From: Triops longicaudatus
Taxonomy: Eukaryota; Arthropoda; Branchiopoda; Notostraca; Triopsidae
Length of the DNA: 64,000 nucleotides
Reading direction: 5' to 3'
NCBI GenBank assembly: GCA_022885665.1
Contig: JAGQDJ010000180.1
Location: 48,098-112,097 of the forward strand
Part shown: positions 53,501 through 60,119 of the stretch, in pieces
Layout: every line of letters begins with the position of its first letter
How positions within the stretch are numbered: the stretch's first letter is position 1
Notes under the pieces: generated by a model
What the model was told of the DNA's origin: nothing
What the model saw: the letters and a program-made list of their open reading frames with translations, nothing else
Databases searched by the model: none
Made by a program: the position numbers and the translations under genes

Positions 53501-56500
53501 GTTGCAAGGACTTGCCCATATTTTTGCATGTTTATGTATATTTATTTTTTCTTTTCCTCTGTTCAAGAAAGCTTGAAGCCCTTTTCAAAAGCGAAAGGTA
53601 TCAAATTCCCGTTCTTGATCAAAACTTAAAACTTTGATGAAGATTCTCAACTGAGATTGTCCTATAAAATATGTATTAAAAAAGAGGGAAGGTCTGTGAT
53701 TTGATTTTTCGTGTGGACTGTTGGTTGTTATGGCCTCGTGTCATTCATTTCTCCGTTTTCCTTCCTTTAAATTATGTATGTGATTTTCTTATTTATGATT
53801 TTATCTATGCTTTTTTTTTATTTAGTGTGCCCGCCTGGCAAATACAAACACTTGGCTGGAGACGACAAATGCCAAACCTGTCCGGACCACAGCATGGCTC
53901 CGTACTCTGGCTCGGCAGAGTGTCGATGCAATCAGAATTATTACCGTGCACCCAAGGATTCCAAAGCTGTACCTTGCACACGTACGTTTAAGACATTGTA
54001 TTTTCGTTTGACGCTGCGAAGGAAATCCTGGGGATTGAATAGCAGAGGCTCCAAAGCCCCCCCACGGATTTTGTTTGTTTCTTCGTTTACACTATGTTCT
54101 TTGATTTGTGTTGCAGAGCCGCCGTCTGCACCGCAGAATTTGACCGTGAATTTTGTGGATCAATCGACTGTCATTTTGTCGTGGCATCCGCCGCGTTATC
54201 TGGGCGGGCGAGCGGATACCGTCTACAAACTGGTTTGCGATGCTTGTAATTTGGGTGTGAGCTACATTCCGTCACAAGTAATTAGTTGATTTAAATGCCA
54301 TGAATATAAATGGGTGTTGTGAAAGGAGACTAATGTTTCTTGTTCTGTCTTTTGCGTTCCCCGTTGCGGCTGTTTTTGGCGGCAGACGATCCACAACGGC
54401 ACCACAGTTACGATCGCGGGCTTGAATCCCGTCACGACGTACCGCTTTCAAGTGTACTCCGAAAATGGGGTGTCAGATCAAGTGCCACAGGCGGAATTGC
54501 AATACGTGGATATTACCGTCACCACGGAAGCGTCCGTTCCTTCGTCCGTCTCCAACGTCCGGGCGGTCAATACGCGCGCTAATGAAGTCCAGTTGCGATG
54601 GGACGCGCCCGACGATCCGTACACGGACATTGAAATGTACGAAGTCCGCTACTTCATCAAAGGACTCGAATCCAACGCCACGGTCATGAGCGCCAACCGC
54701 CAAGAAGCCCTCTTGCCCAACCTCAGGCAAACCACCGTCTATGGCTTCCAAGTACGAGCGAAAACCACCCACGGATGGGGCGAATTCAGCCCGCCGGTCT
54801 TCAAAGCTACTGGCCAGACCTTGGGTACGTGCTTGGAAACATTGCTTGCCTTTTTATGCCATGTTAACAGTCAAGGACTTTTTCTCTAATTCTCTTACTG
54901 TTTTGGCTTTTGCAGCGGCGTACGAACACAACGAAGAGAACATGCAAGTGAGAATCATTGCCGGGGCCATCGTGGCTGGTGTGATCTTGGTCGCCATCAT
55001 CGCCATAGTCACCGTGTTGTATCTGCGAAGGTATGAGTAGCGCTTTACTGCATGGGAAAGACTGAAAACTTAATGAGGATTTCCTTTCGCAGAGGCAACG
55101 ATGAATGCAACAAGAAACAACCCAGCGACTGTGATACATTGGAATATCGCAACGGAGAAGGTAAACATTCTGACGAAAACTTTGGTGGGTGGTGGCAAAG
55201 AAGGGTTAATTTTCGAGGGCTTGGGGGAGAGAAGCTTTGGCGGAGTTCGAAACTAATCCTGGGAAGCTCTGGTGGGTGTTAGTTTGGGTGTTGGCATTTC
55301 TACTTTGAGAAGTCTTAGAAAGTTGGGCTGGACCGGGGGGAAAAGCGTTTTTTTATTTAAAAAGCTGACATGACTGGGATTGAAGACGAGTAAAGCCTCT
55401 GACACAAGTCTTTGAGCACCTGGGCCGAAACTTGTGAGGCATTTCGCACAGAATGTGAAAAGAATACTGCACAAGCCCTTGAAATTGGTGCACCACATTT
55501 ATATTTCCTTTTTGTCTCTCCCTGTTTTTTTTTCCCTTGACACGCTTTTCCACCTTGAATAAACCATCCTATGCGTAGGACTCGTTATCACATATAGTAA
55601 GTCATTCCGTAATTAGATACAAGTTTTTAAAATACTTTCGCAGCACAAGACTATGCATGCTTCCGTGTCCCTTTTCCCCTTGCTTGCTTTTTTTTTCTCG
55701 CTAGTTGTCAAGTTACGTAGCTAGATGCTCTGGTTTCCGTGGCAAACTTTGTCTGGCGCATATTTTTGTTTTTGATTTTTGGCGAATGATCCAACCCGGT
55801 TTTGTGCTCATGTTTGTTTTCGTGCTTCTGCAGTGCACCCCTTGGATTCTCCTCCCATTGTTCCCACACACACCAGCAGCAGTAAGTATTGTTCAAACCA
55901 GCTTTGGATGTTCATTCGTGTCCTCTCTCGGAATGTGTCCGGTAGATGCTGTGTCCCAGTATTTATTGGACACTTTCACAACCGAAAAAAAAATGGCTTT
56001 TTGGCTTTGCACTTTGGCCGTCACTTTCCTGGTTTAGTCCGGTCACGTTTCTTTTTGCCCTTCGTAGTGTAGATGCTTTTCTATTTATTTAGTTTTCGCT
56101 GTTTGGCAGCCAATTTTTTGGCGTTTCCTTTTGCTTCGGGAAGCAGACACTGTGAAGCGGAACCTAATTGGGTCTTGTAATTTTTGTTTCTTTTTCTCTT
56201 GCTCTCGCGATAGTGACGACGCCGTTGTTCACCCAAGTCGCTCCCGCGAGATCGTACGTGGACCCGCACACATATGAGGATCCTAACCAGGCTGTGCGAG
56301 AATTCGCGCGAGAAATTGACGCGTCCTGCATCACAATCGAGGCCATAATCGGCGGAGGAGAGTTCGGCGACGTGTGCCGAGGCAAACTCAAGCTGCCCGG
56401 TCGACCGGATATGCTCGTGGCCATCAAAACGTTGAAACCCGGCAGTTCAGACAAAGCCAGGATGGACTTTTTAACGGAAGCCTCCATTATGGGACAGTTT

Positions 56501-58374
56501 GAACACCCCAACGTCATCTTCCTTCAAGGCGTGGTCACCAAGTCCAACCCCGTCATGATCATCACGGAGTACATGGAAAACGGCTCTTTGGACACGTTCC
56601 TCCGAGTACGTTGCCTGTTAAGATGTGCATCTGTTCTCAGAAAACTAGAACGAAAAACCACTTGCGTTAAAATTTGGAGTCATTCTTTAATGTTATTTAA
56701 GGAGTTATTCATATGTTATTGACCAAGTGGGGTGGCGTCTTCATGGATGTTGTTGGTATTTTTGTGTAGGCCAACGATGGCAAGTTCCAAGTGTTGCAGC
56801 TGTTGACGCTTTTGCGGGGCATCGCGCTGGGTATGCAGTATTTGGCAGAAATGAATTACGTTCACCGGGACTTGGCGGCCAGGAATGTGTTGGTGAACGC
56901 CAAGCTCGAGTGCAAGATTGCTGATTTCGGCTTGAGCCGAGAAATTGAGAGCACGACAGAGGGCGCCTATACAACAAGGGTGAGTTGCTATTTCGTGGGG
57001 GTTTGTGTAAGTCGATTTTCAGCTGTGGGTTCTTGCTTGCGCTCGTGGGTCGCCCTTGTCAACAGCGAGTGAATACAATGTTATCTGTTCGTTTAGGGAG
57101 GCAAGATTCCGGTAAGGTGGACTGCACCTGAAGCCATTGCCTTCAGGAAATTTACGTCCGCCTCTGACGTCTGGAGTTTCGGCATCGTGGCATGGGAAGT
57201 GATGTCTTACGGCGAGCGTCCGTACTGGAATTGGTCCAATCAAGACGTGATCAAGTCCATTGAGAAGGGCTACCGTCTGCCCCCGCCCATGGATTGTCCG
57301 GAAGCCATCCATAACCTCATGTTGGATTGTTGGCAGAAAGAAAGGTCCCACCGGCCGACCTTTACAGTCATTGTGGCCACCTTGGATAAGTTGGTTCGCT
57401 GCCCTGAATTGCTACACAAGATAGCTCAAAACAGGTGCGTTCTAAGCCATTCCTCTTTGTACTTGTGTTTCTGCCGTGCCCCTGGACGCAGGGAAATGGT
57501 CGGCTGTTCTTTAGCACCCTTTGTTATGTTGTTTTCCCAAAGAAGTGCGTGGAGTGCTCTGATGTTGTAAGACTTTTGAGTTGCGTGACAGTGCAAAAAT
57601 TGGCGCTTATTAATTTCTTTTCCTTTTGCTTTTTTCTGTCTTCTCTGTGTTGTTTGGGGGAAACCTGCGAATGGTTCTTAAAAACCCAACAGGCGGCCTC
57701 CTCCCTTGAATCCTTACTATACAGCCCTTCCGCTACCTATAGCACCATACCCTCAATCATATCAGCATCAATGGAACGGTACCATTGATTGGGCCTAACG
57801 GTGACTGGGATTAATCAAAGAGAAAGTGCAGGTAAAGTCTCCTTTTTTACGGGTCAAAACGAAACCCTAACCTTGCACGCTTAACCCGAGCTGTCAGCCG
57901 TAAGACGTTGGAACTTTTTTTTTTTTTGGCTTGGCTTGTTTGTTCAGTGTAGTCAATGCTTTCTGGCGTGGAAGTTTCGAACAACCATTGAGTTACTCTA
58001 CTAACGAGAGTTCGAGTGCATAGACATATTCAAATGGATGTAGAGAACTTGCAATGCCGTTGGGCGCCATGGTATTAACGTGTGGTTACCATTAATTTCG
58101 CAACAGGCATTTGGATCCGCTGTGTCCTGAAGCGCCTGACATGCTCCAGTTTAAATCTGTCGAAGAGTGGTTGTCTTCCTTGAAAATGTCCCGCTACGTC
58201 GACAACTTTACCCAAGCCGGCTTAACGTCATTAGATGCAGTAACGCGACTTTCCCACGCGGATTTGGCCAATTTGGGCATTGCCTTGTTGGGTCACCAGC
58301 GGAAAATCATGAACAGTATTCAAGCGATGCGGGCGCAGCTGTCGATAAGCATGTCGGAAGGATTTCTGGTCTAA
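14424..58374 (+). CDS. Eph: Eph receptor tyrosine kinase (13 coding exons, 1,002 aa)
   Basis: Receptor for ephrins on neighbouring cells; it signals through a cytoplasmic tyrosine kinase in axon guidance and boundary formation. Exons: 14424-14538, 29553-29632, 44348-44677, 47085-47421, 53826-53981, 54117-54277, 54386-54824, 54916-55030, 55093-55160, 56214-56605, 56770-56979, 57097-57434, 58107-58374. All use GT-AG sites and the phases join without a stop. Order: signal peptide (to about residue 37), ephrin-binding domain (39-215), cysteine-rich region (220-340), two fibronectin III domains (343-445, 452-535), membrane helix (549-575), juxtamembrane tyrosines Y615 and Y621, kinase (640-905), SAM domain (925-995). 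The kinase looks active: GGGEFGDV loop, K672, HRD 763-765, DFG 783-785, activation-loop Y798. The C-terminus FLV fits a class II PDZ ligand. Length and order match the family; one arthropod Eph gene is usual. Confidence 0.95.
14539..29552 (+). other. Eph intron 1 (15.0 kb)
   Basis: Runs from a GTAAGC donor to a TATTTTATAG acceptor. It contains purine-rich stretches, a GC-rich patch at about 22,780-23,030 and the first copy of a 104-bp direct repeat (27,399-27,502). Open frames on both strands (for example around 15,650-17,190) match no family I recognise. First introns this long in receptor genes commonly hold enhancers, but nothing visible proves it. Confidence 0.75.
27399..27502. repeat. 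104-bp direct repeat, copy A
   Basis: Identical over 104 bp to 30,739-30,842, in the same orientation. It contains a perfect 7-bp stem with a GGAA loop (ACGTACT 27,442-27,448, AGTACGT 27,453-27,459). No terminal inverted repeat or target-site duplication is evident at its edges, and it is not a tRNA. Confidence 0.95.
29553..29632 (+). CDS. Eph: Eph exon 2: start of ephrin-binding domain
   Basis: Eighty bases encoding the N-terminal strand of the ephrin-binding domain, with the family pattern VLLDT...LDWTRYP. It enters in phase 1 and leaves in phase 0 at GTAAGT, directly continued by WVEESF in exon 3. Skipping this exon would shift the frame. Confidence 0.92.
30739..30842. repeat. 104-bp direct repeat, copy B
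   Basis: Identical to 27,399-27,502, offset by 3,340 bp. Copy A lies in intron 1 and copy B in intron 2, so the pair brackets Eph exon 2. Confidence 0.95.
35342..35476 (+). pseudogene. Chitinase-like (GH18) relic inside Eph intron 2
   Basis: The frame reads TTLIYAFAGLKPSDNT, matching the first conserved beta strand of the chitinase at 60,179-60,477 (THLVYAFAGLQSYDNT), with 11 of 17 residues identical when one flanking residue is included. About 17 codons appear deleted next; then SERVTGI echoes YERFTGL before similarity is lost, ending at a TAG. No catalytic DxxDxDxE segment was found nearby. I read it as a decayed duplicate in the same orientation as the intact gene, 25 kb away. A short unrecognised exon is possible but less likely. 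Confidence 0.6.
35391..35420. repeat. Perfect 11-bp inverted repeat
   Basis: CAGACAACACG (35,391-35,401) and CGTGTTGTCTG (35,410-35,420) form an 11-bp stem with an 8-base loop. The left arm lies in the conserved SDNT codons of the chitinase relic, so the right arm was probably copied from it. Confidence 0.9.
36318..36338. repeat. Poly-T run (21)
   Basis: Uninterrupted T homopolymer within intron 2. Its length is likely to be polymorphic or misread. Confidence 0.9.
39670..39711. repeat. A/T-rich simple tract
   Basis: A T-run followed by A-runs broken by single T (AAAATAAAA pattern). It could be the remains of a poly-A tail of a retroposed sequence, but no body upstream was recognised. Confidence 0.7.
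41092..41205. mobile_element. Possible small inverted-repeat element (MITE-like), 114 bp
   Basis: The ends CCCAATTATCCGAG (41,092-41,105) and CTCGGATAATCGGG (41,192-41,205) are inverted repeats matching at 13 of 14 positions. ATTATCCG termini are common in non-autonomous pogo/Tigger-like elements. There is no coding capacity. A flanking TA duplication is not clear. Confidence 0.5.
43134..43323. mobile_element. Cluster of four ATTATCCG-type words in alternating orientation
   Basis: GGTTATCCGAG at 43,134, GCGGATAATCGG at 43,186, GATTATCCGA at 43,284 and GCGGATAATCGGG at about 43,311 alternate in orientation. They share the terminal word of the element at 41,092. They look like two further decayed copies or one nested insertion. 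Confidence 0.45.
44348..44677 (+). CDS. Eph: Eph exon 3: core of ephrin-binding domain
   Basis: 110 codons, phase 0 to phase 0, after TTCTTTGCAG and before GTAAGT. Family landmarks are WVEESF, YVVCDV, NNWLWTPFI, RIYIEVKFSMRDC and SCKETFSLLYYE, and the two cysteine-bearing strands of the ligand-binding jelly roll. IAADE near the end is the conserved segment before the next exon. Confidence 0.96.
44678..47084 (+). other. Eph intron 3 (2.4 kb)
   Basis: AT-rich, with T-runs near 44,990 and A-runs near 46,030-46,195. Long frames on the - strand here are low-complexity phenylalanine-rich readings of the poly-purine tract. No gene seen. Confidence 0.8.
47085..47421 (+). CDS. Eph: Eph exon 4: end of ligand domain and cysteine-rich start
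   Basis: Begins VIINTEVRS, continuing exon 3 in phase 0, and completes the ephrin-binding domain (GVYFAFRDQGACISLLAIR). It then enters the sushi-like part of the cysteine-rich region (DGTCVANAVEE, YLCKGDGNW, ACSCKPGYEANREKQTC). Leaves in phase 1 at GTAAGT. Confidence 0.95.
47422..53825 (+). other. Eph intron 4 (6.4 kb)
   Basis: Contains a double hairpin at 52,850-52,893 and simple sequence. No family-like coding exon is recognised. The domain sequence joins directly across it, so no exon is missing. Confidence 0.8.
52850..52893. repeat. Two adjacent short hairpins
   Basis: CATGAGT-GAT-ACTCATG (52,850-52,866) is a perfect 7-bp stem with a 3-base loop. It is followed at once by CCTCG...CGAGG (52,872-52,889) enclosing the palindrome CGTTCGAA. 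Although the loop resembles a tRNA T-loop, no cloverleaf fits around it. Confidence 0.5.
53826..53981 (+). CDS. Eph: Eph exon 5: EGF-like part of cysteine-rich region
   Basis: Encodes CPPGKYKHLAGDDKC, CPDHS, ECRCNQNYYR and PCT, the standard Eph GCC2/GCC3-like repeat. Phase 1 in and phase 1 out (GTACGT donor). Confidence 0.95.
54117..54277 (+). CDS. Eph: Eph exon 6: first half of fibronectin III domain 1
   Basis: Begins with PPSAPQNLTVNF, the conserved entry to the first fibronectin III domain, and continues ILSWHPPRYLGGR and YKLVCDAC. The CxxCG pair seen in vertebrate receptors after this point is absent. Leaves in phase 0. Confidence 0.94.
54386..54824 (+). CDS. Eph: Eph exon 7: fibronectin III domains 1 (end) and 2
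   Basis: Finishes the first fibronectin domain (GLNPVTTYRFQVYSENGVSD) and encodes all of the second (PSSVSNVRAV ... LRWDAPDDPY ... YGFQVRAKTTHGWGEFS). Leaves in phase 1 at GTACGT. Confidence 0.95.
54916..55030 (+). CDS. Eph: Eph exon 8: transmembrane segment
   Basis: After MQVR comes a 25-residue hydrophobic helix rich in I, V, A and G, stopped by LRR, the single membrane pass. Phase 1 in, phase 2 out. Confidence 0.93.
55093..55160 (+). CDS. Eph: Eph exon 9: proximal juxtamembrane region
   Basis: Short 68-base exon encoding RGNDECNKKQPSDCDTLEY and RNGE. It leaves in phase 1 at GTAAAC and can join exon 10 directly or through the candidate cassette exons at 55,579 and 55,834. Confidence 0.85.
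55579..55596 (+). other. Eph: Candidate 18-bp microexon of Eph
   Basis: Bounded by TAG on the left and GTAAGT on the right, phase 1 at both ends. It would add six residues, GLVITY. The upstream tract is a poor polypyrimidine run, so this is tentative. Confidence 0.3.
55834..55881 (+). CDS. Eph: Candidate 48-bp cassette exon of Eph
   Basis: Strong T-rich acceptor (TTCGTGCTTCTGCAG) and a near-consensus donor (GTAAGTATT) bound 48 bases that are symmetric in phase 1. Inclusion adds 16 residues rich in P, S and T (HPLDSPPIVPTHTSSS) just before TTPLF of exon 10, in the juxtamembrane region. The main gene model also reads correctly without it, so it may be alternative. Not counted in the 1,002-residue length. 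Confidence 0.5.
56214..56605 (+). CDS. Eph: Eph exon 10: juxtamembrane tyrosines and kinase N-lobe
   Basis: Encodes SYVDPHTYEDPNQAV with the two regulatory juxtamembrane tyrosines (Y615, Y621). The nucleotide loop GGGEFGDV (647-654), VAIK with K672, and EASIMGQFEHPNVI with the alphaC glutamate follow, up to ENGSLDTFLR. Phase 0 out. Confidence 0.97.
56770..56979 (+). CDS. Eph: Eph exon 11: kinase catalytic loop
   Basis: Seventy codons, phase 0 on both sides. Contains YVHRDLAARN (catalytic D765), KIADFGLSRE (D783) and the activation-loop tyrosine in GAYTT (Y798). All catalytic residues are present. Confidence 0.97.
57097..57434 (+). CDS. Eph: Eph exon 12: kinase C-lobe
   Basis: Encodes GGKIPVRWTAPEAI, SDVWSFGIVAWEVMSYGERP, YWNWSNQDVIKSIEKGYRLP and CWQKERSHRPTF, the complete C-lobe, ending KIAQN plus two bases (phase 2) at GTGCGT. 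Confidence 0.97.
57435..58106 (+). other. Eph intron 12 (672 bp) with a possible alternative 3' exon
   Basis: Separates kinase and SAM exons. It includes a candidate alternative exon from 57,693 and a T-run near 57,917. Confidence 0.7.
57693..57831 (+). other. Eph: Candidate alternative terminal or poison exon of Eph
   Basis: An acceptor at CCCAACAG allows exon 12 (phase 2) to continue in frame for 34 codons rich in P and Y (RPPPLNPYYTALPLP then IAPYPQSYQ) to a TAA at 57,796-57,798. A donor-like CAG|GTAAAG lies at 57,832. The product would lack the SAM domain and PDZ ligand, or the exon would trigger nonsense-mediated decay. The other two frames also contain stops, so it cannot be an ordinary internal coding exon. 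Confidence 0.35.
58107..58374 (+). CDS. Eph: Eph exon 13: SAM domain and C-terminus
   Basis: Joins exon 12 in phase 2. Encodes FKSVEEWLSSLKMSRYVDNF, then AGLTSLDAVTRL and GHQRKIMNSIQAMRAQL, a typical Eph SAM domain, and ends SEGFLV-stop. The last three residues suit a class II PDZ-domain ligand. Confidence 0.96.
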
Positions 58375-59840
58375 AATGAGAGAAAGACGTGGTTTTCCAG
58401 GGACTGGAAGTGCGGTAATGGAAGTAAACTAGCCAGCAGAAATTTTTGTATTGGAGCAAGTGAACATTTCAAAGAGCTCAGTCTGACTGAGCACCCACGT
58501 GTACAGAGTGGCAAAGCCATGAAAATGGGACAGAATGTGCGTGCGCGAGTGTGTGAATATGACGCGTGTGTCCAGCTTCATGTAAAGGAAAGATGTTGCG
58601 ATCTCAGCCTCCGTCTCTGGACAAGCCCCACTATCATTTTTTACGTTTCTCGTGATTTCTTTCCCATCGTCCCAATCTGACCTTTCTCTCTATTTTTTTT
58701 TATGCCATACCTCAGTTCGCTCGGAGTTTCAGTCCTTGAGTTACAGCGAACCTGTTCCGTGGACACTCTTGATTTTTACGTCGATTTTTTCTTAACTTCC
58801 CCCGAATGCCATTTTTCAAGGTTCCTATTAAGAGTGCCACTTGCAGTGCCAGCCAACACTCGTTACTTCATGGCAGACCGTTTTTAATCCCACAACGTTC
58901 ATTTTTTTCTTAACAAGCCGTCTTAATTCTCAAATTTCGTTGATTTAGTAATCACCTTTCATCGAAAACTTTGTAGCAAGTATCAAACGGGAGGCGACAG
59001 AGCTCTTGACCCAACAAAAGTTTTCCTATCTTCCTCCCTTGTCAGCATATCTCTAGCTTGTAAGATTGTGGCTTGGCATGTGGCACATGAGGAACAGAAG
59101 CAAGCGGAGCTATAAGTAGGAAAATGTGCGTGCGAGTAATTTATAAATGACTTTTCCATTATGAAACGGTTGATCAGTCGACCGTCCTCAACCTTTTCCC
59201 ATAACCAGGATGTAACATAATTGTAACATATGTGAATGTATCAAACAAAGGTGTTTTAATTCAGAGAACGTCTTTTCATTTTAGCATAACCTAAGATAGC
59301 AAGCCATAACTTTTTGAATTTTAACATAACTTTGCACTCATTGCCTTGCCGGGGTGTACTTGCACAAGTGTCACACATTTTTGTGTGCAAACGTATCCCG
59401 AGGAAGGTATTCATGTTTCTTCAATGGCGGAATTGCGCCATTTCCGCTAGAAGAGATCACGGGGATATGCGTCACGTGGACCTCTTCCTCTTAATAGTGA
59501 TGTTACTCCAAAGGATACATGCTTATCTCCTAAATGCGACGTATACTTCGGTGATAGCTACATTAAAGGGCTTGTTTTGCGCTCAACTGATTATCATGGT
59601 GGCAAATTCTTATGCCCTTTGTCTTATCTTGATGCAACGTTCAAAAATACATCCACGTACAATAACACTCCATTCTGGGGAATGAGTAAACAAGGGACAG
59701 AACAATTCAAAATGGCTTGGACCTTTGGCGCCTACCGCCATCTAATCACCTTGTATCGTATCGTAAAACAAATATACCCTCTATTTAAAGATATCTCGCG
59801 CACGCCTTTTCTTTCTACACACATACGTCTTGGATGACAA
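58375..59840 (+). other. Eph 3' untranslated region and spacer to chitinase
   Basis: Follows the Eph stop. I see no canonical AATAAA before the chitinase promoter, so the poly-A site cannot be placed. An open frame at 59,314-59,837 overlaps another in a second frame, and neither resembles a known protein. Confidence 0.6.
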
Positions 59841-59876
59841 TATAAACCCCCAAGGTATTCAAGCCTGATTTTCAGA
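59841..59876 (+). promoter_or_regulatory. Chitinase core promoter: TATA box and initiator
   Basis: TATAAA at 59,841-59,846 is followed by TTCAGA at 59,871. That places the A of an arthropod-type TCAG initiator 33 bases after the first T of the TATA box, the canonical spacing. It would give a 5' untranslated leader of about 165 bases before the ATG at 60,038. Confidence 0.6.
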
Positions 59877-60037
59877 AGTGCACAATTGACTTAGAAGACT
59901 TAAACGAATCACGTTTTCCGCTGAAATTCCACCAACTCCGTACTATTTGAAAGTTCTGTTTGAAACCTTCGTATACCTGACGAAGCATTTAGTCGAAAAA
60001 TTGAGACTGTTCTGGTTACTTTCCATTCCAAGTGGAA

Positions 60038-60119
60038 ATGAGGCGTATTTTAATAGTCGTATTCATTTATAGTTGCTTAGCTCTTGGTACGGAGCTTAAA
60101 GCCATAGAACCTAAACAAG
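60038..60119 (+). CDS. Chitinase exon 1: signal peptide
   Basis: Starts MRRILIVVFIYSCLALG, a short secretion signal, and ends in phase 1 at GTAAGT. The next intron is 59 bp. Confidence 0.85.

Larger units (their letters stand above)
55161..56213 (+). other. Eph intron 9 (1.05 kb) with two candidate cassette exons
   Basis: The intron separates exons that both use phase 1. It holds an 18-bp and a 48-bp candidate exon described separately; otherwise it is AT-rich with T-runs. Confidence 0.7.

Noticed and set aside
59314..59837. Two overlapping + strand frames between Eph and chitinase
   Set aside because: No domain, no splice logic, and they end at the chitinase TATA box; probably untranslated DNA.
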